Shown in pieces: positions 60,221 to 64,000 of a stretch of 64,000 nucleotides of DNA (position 1 is the stretch's first letter; each line of letters starts with the position of its first letter). Source of the stretch: Capsicum annuum. Taxonomy: Eukaryota; Streptophyta; Magnoliopsida; Solanales; Solanaceae. The DNA lies in the NCBI RefSeq assembly GCF_002878395.1, contig NC_061111.1:30420469-30484468 (forward strand). Direction: 5' to 3'. Made by a program: the position numbers and the translations under genes. The notes under the pieces are model-generated. The model searched no databases, was not told the DNA's origin, and saw only the letters and a list, made by a program, of their open reading frames with translations.

Positions 60221-62564
60221 TGTCACGACCTAAATGGCCATGATTTGCACCCACACTAATCTTCCCGGGGGAGAACCGTCTAACCCAAAACCATTACCCA
60301 CTCATTTAGTCAACATTAAGACAAGATTATCATAAAAACCAACTTAACGATAATGAATTCAAATCTAATCATTATTAATGTGGAAAATCAAACAAACTAC
60401 TTATTGAAATCCCCAAGACCCGAAAGTCATCGTACAAGAACTTCTAAACAAAAATCACGTCTAAAAGAGATATCCACAATAAAAAATAAAATATATCTCA
60501 TTATTCGAAAGATGGACAAGAACTAATATGATGATCCATGACAGCCTGGAGATGCAGTGCTCACCCTTGGATCGAGATTAGCTATCAAATGCAAGAGATG
60601 AGGTCGTGTTTGAGCCTATAGAACACTTTCTGCACTCAACATAAAAAAGAGTACATGGTAGTATCAGTGCAAACCACCACTATGTACTGGTAGGTATCAT
60701 ACGCTAACTCAATTTAATAGCATGTATACAAACTAAATCGAATAACAAGTAGACAAGCATCAACACATAGCAATAACAATTATTCATTGAATCAACAAAT
60801 GCATCAACGACGGGCCAAACAATGCTTGCAAATAAGCCACGTAACTATCAAAAGTATCAATCATACTATACACATCCACAAAATGAACAGTAATACCATA
60901 AGTAACAACTGTGTCCTTTTAAACCTCACAATTAGAACAACATTGGCTCGTTATTAGCTAAATTAAACCACACAACCTCTCAAAATCAACATTAATCTGT
61001 ATAGACATGCTAAGGGACTTATTTTTTTCCAATTAAACCTGCAGGGGACAACCTAAGTCTATGTACCGTACCGGCGTGGTACCCGATCCTCCATGAATAA
61101 GTAATATCAATATCCATATCTGTATCGGCGTGGAACCAAATCCTCTATAACCATATCATGTATGGTTTATCAAATTCACACCGTCTCTCAGGATATAATA
61201 CGATGTAGTAAATTTACAAGTACAGTTGAATTCATAAGGTAATTTCATCAAGTTTGATTTTCACTAATTATTCATACAAGTGTCAACAATCTAATATCAT
61301 CAAATTCAAGTATGTCCGAAGACCAATCAACAATCACATCCAATTTAGGAGCATACACGCCATTAAATCAAGTCTAAACTCTAGTTAAATCGTAACCTAC
61401 CTCAACCCAAGAATCCGAATCCAAGCTACTTTGCAAGGGTCTTGTTCTTCCGTAAACCTTTCGAATGGTCAAAATCTGTTCAAATATATAACCCCCCATA
61501 AGAATACAAAACTAATGACACTCATTTTATAAATTCTTACTCTAAGAATTATAGATATAAAACCTAAGTTTGTCAAAATAGTGAAGAAATAGTATGTGAA
61601 ATATGCTGATTGCCGTCACTATACATCGCTAGACTAATGATCCATTCCCACTTTGTTCTTCATTTTCTCCCCACAAGTATGGCATCTGGATCACATGCAT
61701 GCCAGATCTTTTAAATTAATTTCATATGGCAACAAAACCAAAACAAAACCCCACTAGTAGCTAGTGTTCCTAATAACTAACGACAAATTGCTCTGGCAAT
61801 TAGCAAACCAGTAATCAATTGGTATGATTCAATTGTATGCATTTACAATACATGCAAAAGAAAACTACTTTTAAACCTACCTAACATCACCGCCAATCAT
61901 TGGCATGTAACCACCAATCAAACACCCATTATTAACAGCTCACTTTAGCAGTAAGTTAATACCCGTATGCACGCCTTTCCTTTTGCTCTTCTTTTGCGCC
62001 TCTTCATTTTTACGAGGCACAGACTTGAGGAAAGGCGTGCATATGGGTATTAACTTACTGCTAAAGTGAGTTGTTAATAATGGGTGTTTGATTGGTGAAT
62101 CATACCAATTGCTTACTTGTTTGCTAATTGGTAGAGCAATTTGCTGTTAATTATTAGGAACAGTAGCTACTAGTGGGGTTTGTTTTTGTTGCCATATGAA
62201 ATTAATTAATTTAAGAGATCTAGCATGCATGTGACCCAGATGCCATACTTATTGGGAGAAAATGAAGAAGAACAAAGTGGAAATGGATCATTGGTCTAAC
62301 GATGTATACTGACATCAATCAACATATTTCACACTGCTTTGACAAACTTAGGTTTTATTTCTATAATTCTTAGAGTAAGAATTTATAACATGAGTGTCAT
62401 TAGTTTTGTATTCTTATTGGGGTTATGTATTTGAATAGATTTTGACCATTCAGAAGCTTTACGTAAGGGCAAGGCCCTTGCTAAGTAGTAGCTCGCATTC
62501 AGATTCTTGGGTTGAGGTAGGTTACGGTTTAATTAGAGTTTAACCTTGATTTAATGACGTGTAT

Positions 62565-62642
62565 GCCTAAATTGGATGCTTGTTGATTGGTCTTCGAACA
62601 TGCGCCTAAATTGGATGCTTGTTGATTGGTCTTCGAACATGC
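62565..62642 (+). repeat. 39-bp tandem duplication in the right arm only
   Basis: GCCTAAATTGGATGCTTGTT continuing through GATTGGTCTTCGAACAT is present twice in direct succession. The left arm has a single copy (around 61300-61340 in inverse). It arose after the arms formed. Confidence 0.85.
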
Positions 62643-62675
62643 TTGAATTTGATGATATTGGATTGTTGACACTTG

Positions 62676-63824
62676 ACTTGTTCTTCTACGACTGCTCCGA
62701 CCAAAAATTCGAAGCTGCTCCGACTTCTTTTTCACAGCATTGTTCATTTTGTGTCTGGACTCCTGCTCAGAAAAAGAAAGGTCATTTCTTGTAATAGCCC
62801 CACAAACTAAGCAATGAAGAAACATCATACACTATTAATTGAGCTTTTGTCGACCAACTAACAGAACAAGGAATTACTTGTTCTTCTTCCATTCGAAGCT
62901 GCTCCGCGTGTAATTTTTAGAAGCTGCTCTGACGTCTTAATTTCCTTCCCAACTTGGAACACTTCAAGAAGGCGGTTTTAATTTTTTGAAGCTACTCCGA
63001 CTTTAGCTCCGACAACCACTTCAATTTCCAAGAAAATTTGGGGTTTTCTTCTTTAATCTGGAAATTTAAGGTTAGTTAATTTTTAGAATTGATGATTTTA
63101 ACCTAATTTTCTGAGTTTCTATTTAGGAGTTTTTTTCTCCTTCACTTTGATTGCTGACCTAACATTTGGGGATGGGTTTAATTTGGGTGCTTCTAGTTGC
63201 TACCTTTTCTAGGTCGATAATCCATTTCCTTGTTTCTGCTCGTATTGTGCTAAATAAATTTGGGTGACTTCAGTTGCTACCTTGTTTCACTTCTACTGCT
63301 GTAGCTTTCAGGTGCTAAATAATATATTAACAAATCTATAAATTTTGTATAGATATTGCATGATACCATGTCCATAAGGTTGAGCTAATACCATTTATGT
63401 AAAGGTGTGCTTACTCGTTCTTTAGGAAGGTCTGGAAGATGCGAATTACGGCAGAGGATTAGGGCCAGTTCGGGTCGCTAGTGTAGGGAATTAATTGGTG
63501 GGGGTGTATTCCTGTTATGATTCCGTATTCAGTGTTCCGTGTTCCGTGTTCCATGTTTATTACGAATCTGTGTGCTTTCCTCTGCTTTATATTCCTGCAT
63601 TCCTGCTTTACTCTGTTTTATATTCCTTATGGGTGCCGTATCTATGTTATGTCATCTGCTTCTGTGCTGTACTATGTGTTTGTGTGATATCTCGTGACTT
63701 GAGCCGGGGGTCTTTCGGAAACAGCCTTTCTACTTCATCAGAGGTAGAGGTATGGACTGCGTACATCTTACCCCCCCCAGACCCCACTAAGTGGGAATAC
63801 ACTGGGTTTGTTGTTGTTGTTGTT
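62676..63824 (+). mobile_element. chimeric retro-insertion ending in an RTE tail
   Basis: Flanked by a perfect 16-bp repeat GGATTGTTGACACTTG (62660-62675, 63825-63840). The 3' part from about 63425 is RTE LINE: a coding end like RKVWKMRITAED, then the 3' untranslated region with TTGAGCCGGGGGTCTTTCGG and a final (GTT)n. The 5' 750 bp is not RTE: it has repeated GAAGCTGCTCCGACTT words (about 62709, 62893, 62926, 62984) and a leader-like TCTGGAAATTTAAGGTTAGT. Such a join could come from template switching during reverse transcription. Confidence 0.8.
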
Positions 63825-64000
63825 GGATTGTTGACACTTGTATGAATAATTATTGAAAATCAAACTTGTTGGAATTACCTTAAGAATTTAACTGTACTTG
63901 TAAATTTAGTACATTGTATCCTGAGAGATAGTGTGAATTTGATAAATTATGGTTATGGAGGTTCGGGTACCACGTCGGTACAGATATGGATATTGATATT

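Larger units (their letters stand above)
60221..64000. mobile_element. giant inverted-repeat (foldback) structure with LTR-like outer end
   Basis: Left outer end TGTCACGACCTAAATGGCCA at 60221 resembles the start of Solanaceae chromovirus LTRs. The left arm 61103-61980 is matched in inverted order by 62029-62675 plus 63825-64000, around a 48-base hinge (61981-62028). The right arm continues past the window. Arms are collinear and clearly homologous over about 0.8 kb within the window, with an 85-bp segment present only in the left arm near 61815-61900. It may be two LTRs tail to tail or a Foldback-type element; the missing right end would decide. Confidence 0.85.

Noticed and set aside
60221..61102. 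Possible protein-coding region of a retroelement
   Set aside because: No gag or pol motif in any frame; only an LTR-like start, so treated as non-coding outer arm.
1..64000. Endogenous pararetrovirus or other virus-derived insertion
   Set aside because: No coat, movement or caulimovirid reverse-transcriptase motif; every polymerase relic seen belongs to LINE or copia.

Overview
This window is plant nuclear DNA and almost certainly comes from a member of the nightshade family (Solanaceae). It has introns, an AT-rich background and very low gene density. Two repeat types point to the family: many copies of a retroposon tail ending in (GTT)n that is typical of Solanaceae RTE LINEs and TS/SolS SINEs, and gypsy/Tat-like LTRs beginning TGTTGACACC or TGTAGACACC. 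I find two real host genes, both incomplete in the window. Nearly everything else is mobile DNA, much of it nested. There are no prokaryotic genes, CRISPR arrays or genuine tRNA/rRNA genes.

Layout. (1) 1-12.7 kb, minus strand: the 5' half of an LRR receptor-like kinase of the FEI1/FEI2 type. Ten coding exons can be placed with GT-AG junctions in consistent phase. They encode about 307 residues: signal peptide, N-cap, five LRRs each encoded by a 72-bp exon, transmembrane segment and juxtamembrane region. The kinase domain lies left of the window. A probable non-coding first exon near 12.44-12.65 kb makes the first intron about 6 kb. That intron holds MITEs, an Au-like SINE, RTE tails, a copia relic and a tandem repeat that includes copies of the exon/intron boundary. 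(2) 12.7-15.35 kb: AT-rich intergenic DNA. (3) 15.36-26.70 kb, minus strand: an old L1-type LINE with recognisable ORF1, endonuclease, reverse transcriptase, zf-RVT and RNase H. It is interrupted by two solo LTRs and one RTE LINE insertion. (4) 26.97-50.77 kb: a large plus-strand LTR element of the Tat/Ogre lineage with no pol. Its 5' LTR is split by a second related element on the minus strand (27.98-39.48 kb, target duplication GTGAT). The intact 3' LTR preserves the empty target site. The LTRs also carry a MULE-like and a hAT-like insertion. (5) 50.8-56.4 kb: AT-rich DNA, a degenerate minisatellite and a 0.7-kb tandem dimer. (6) 56.45 kb, plus strand: first exon of a small ZNF706-like zinc-finger gene. 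No second exon is visible in the remaining 7.4 kb, which would then be intron or beyond the gene. (7) 57.2-58.3 kb: a TIR element split by a LINE. (8) 60.2-64 kb: a very large inverted repeat with a 48-base hinge. One arm is interrupted by a chimeric retro-insertion with a perfect 16-bp target duplication.

The window does not show a cooperating gene system. What it offers is a readable insertion history, with at least ten insertions supported by target-site duplications, plus a few structures worth testing: the giant foldback, the splice-donor-containing tandem repeat in the FEI leader intron, and a TACGTAGG-type motif repeated in two related non-coding retroelements. All coordinates and motifs were read by eye. 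Percent identities were not computed.
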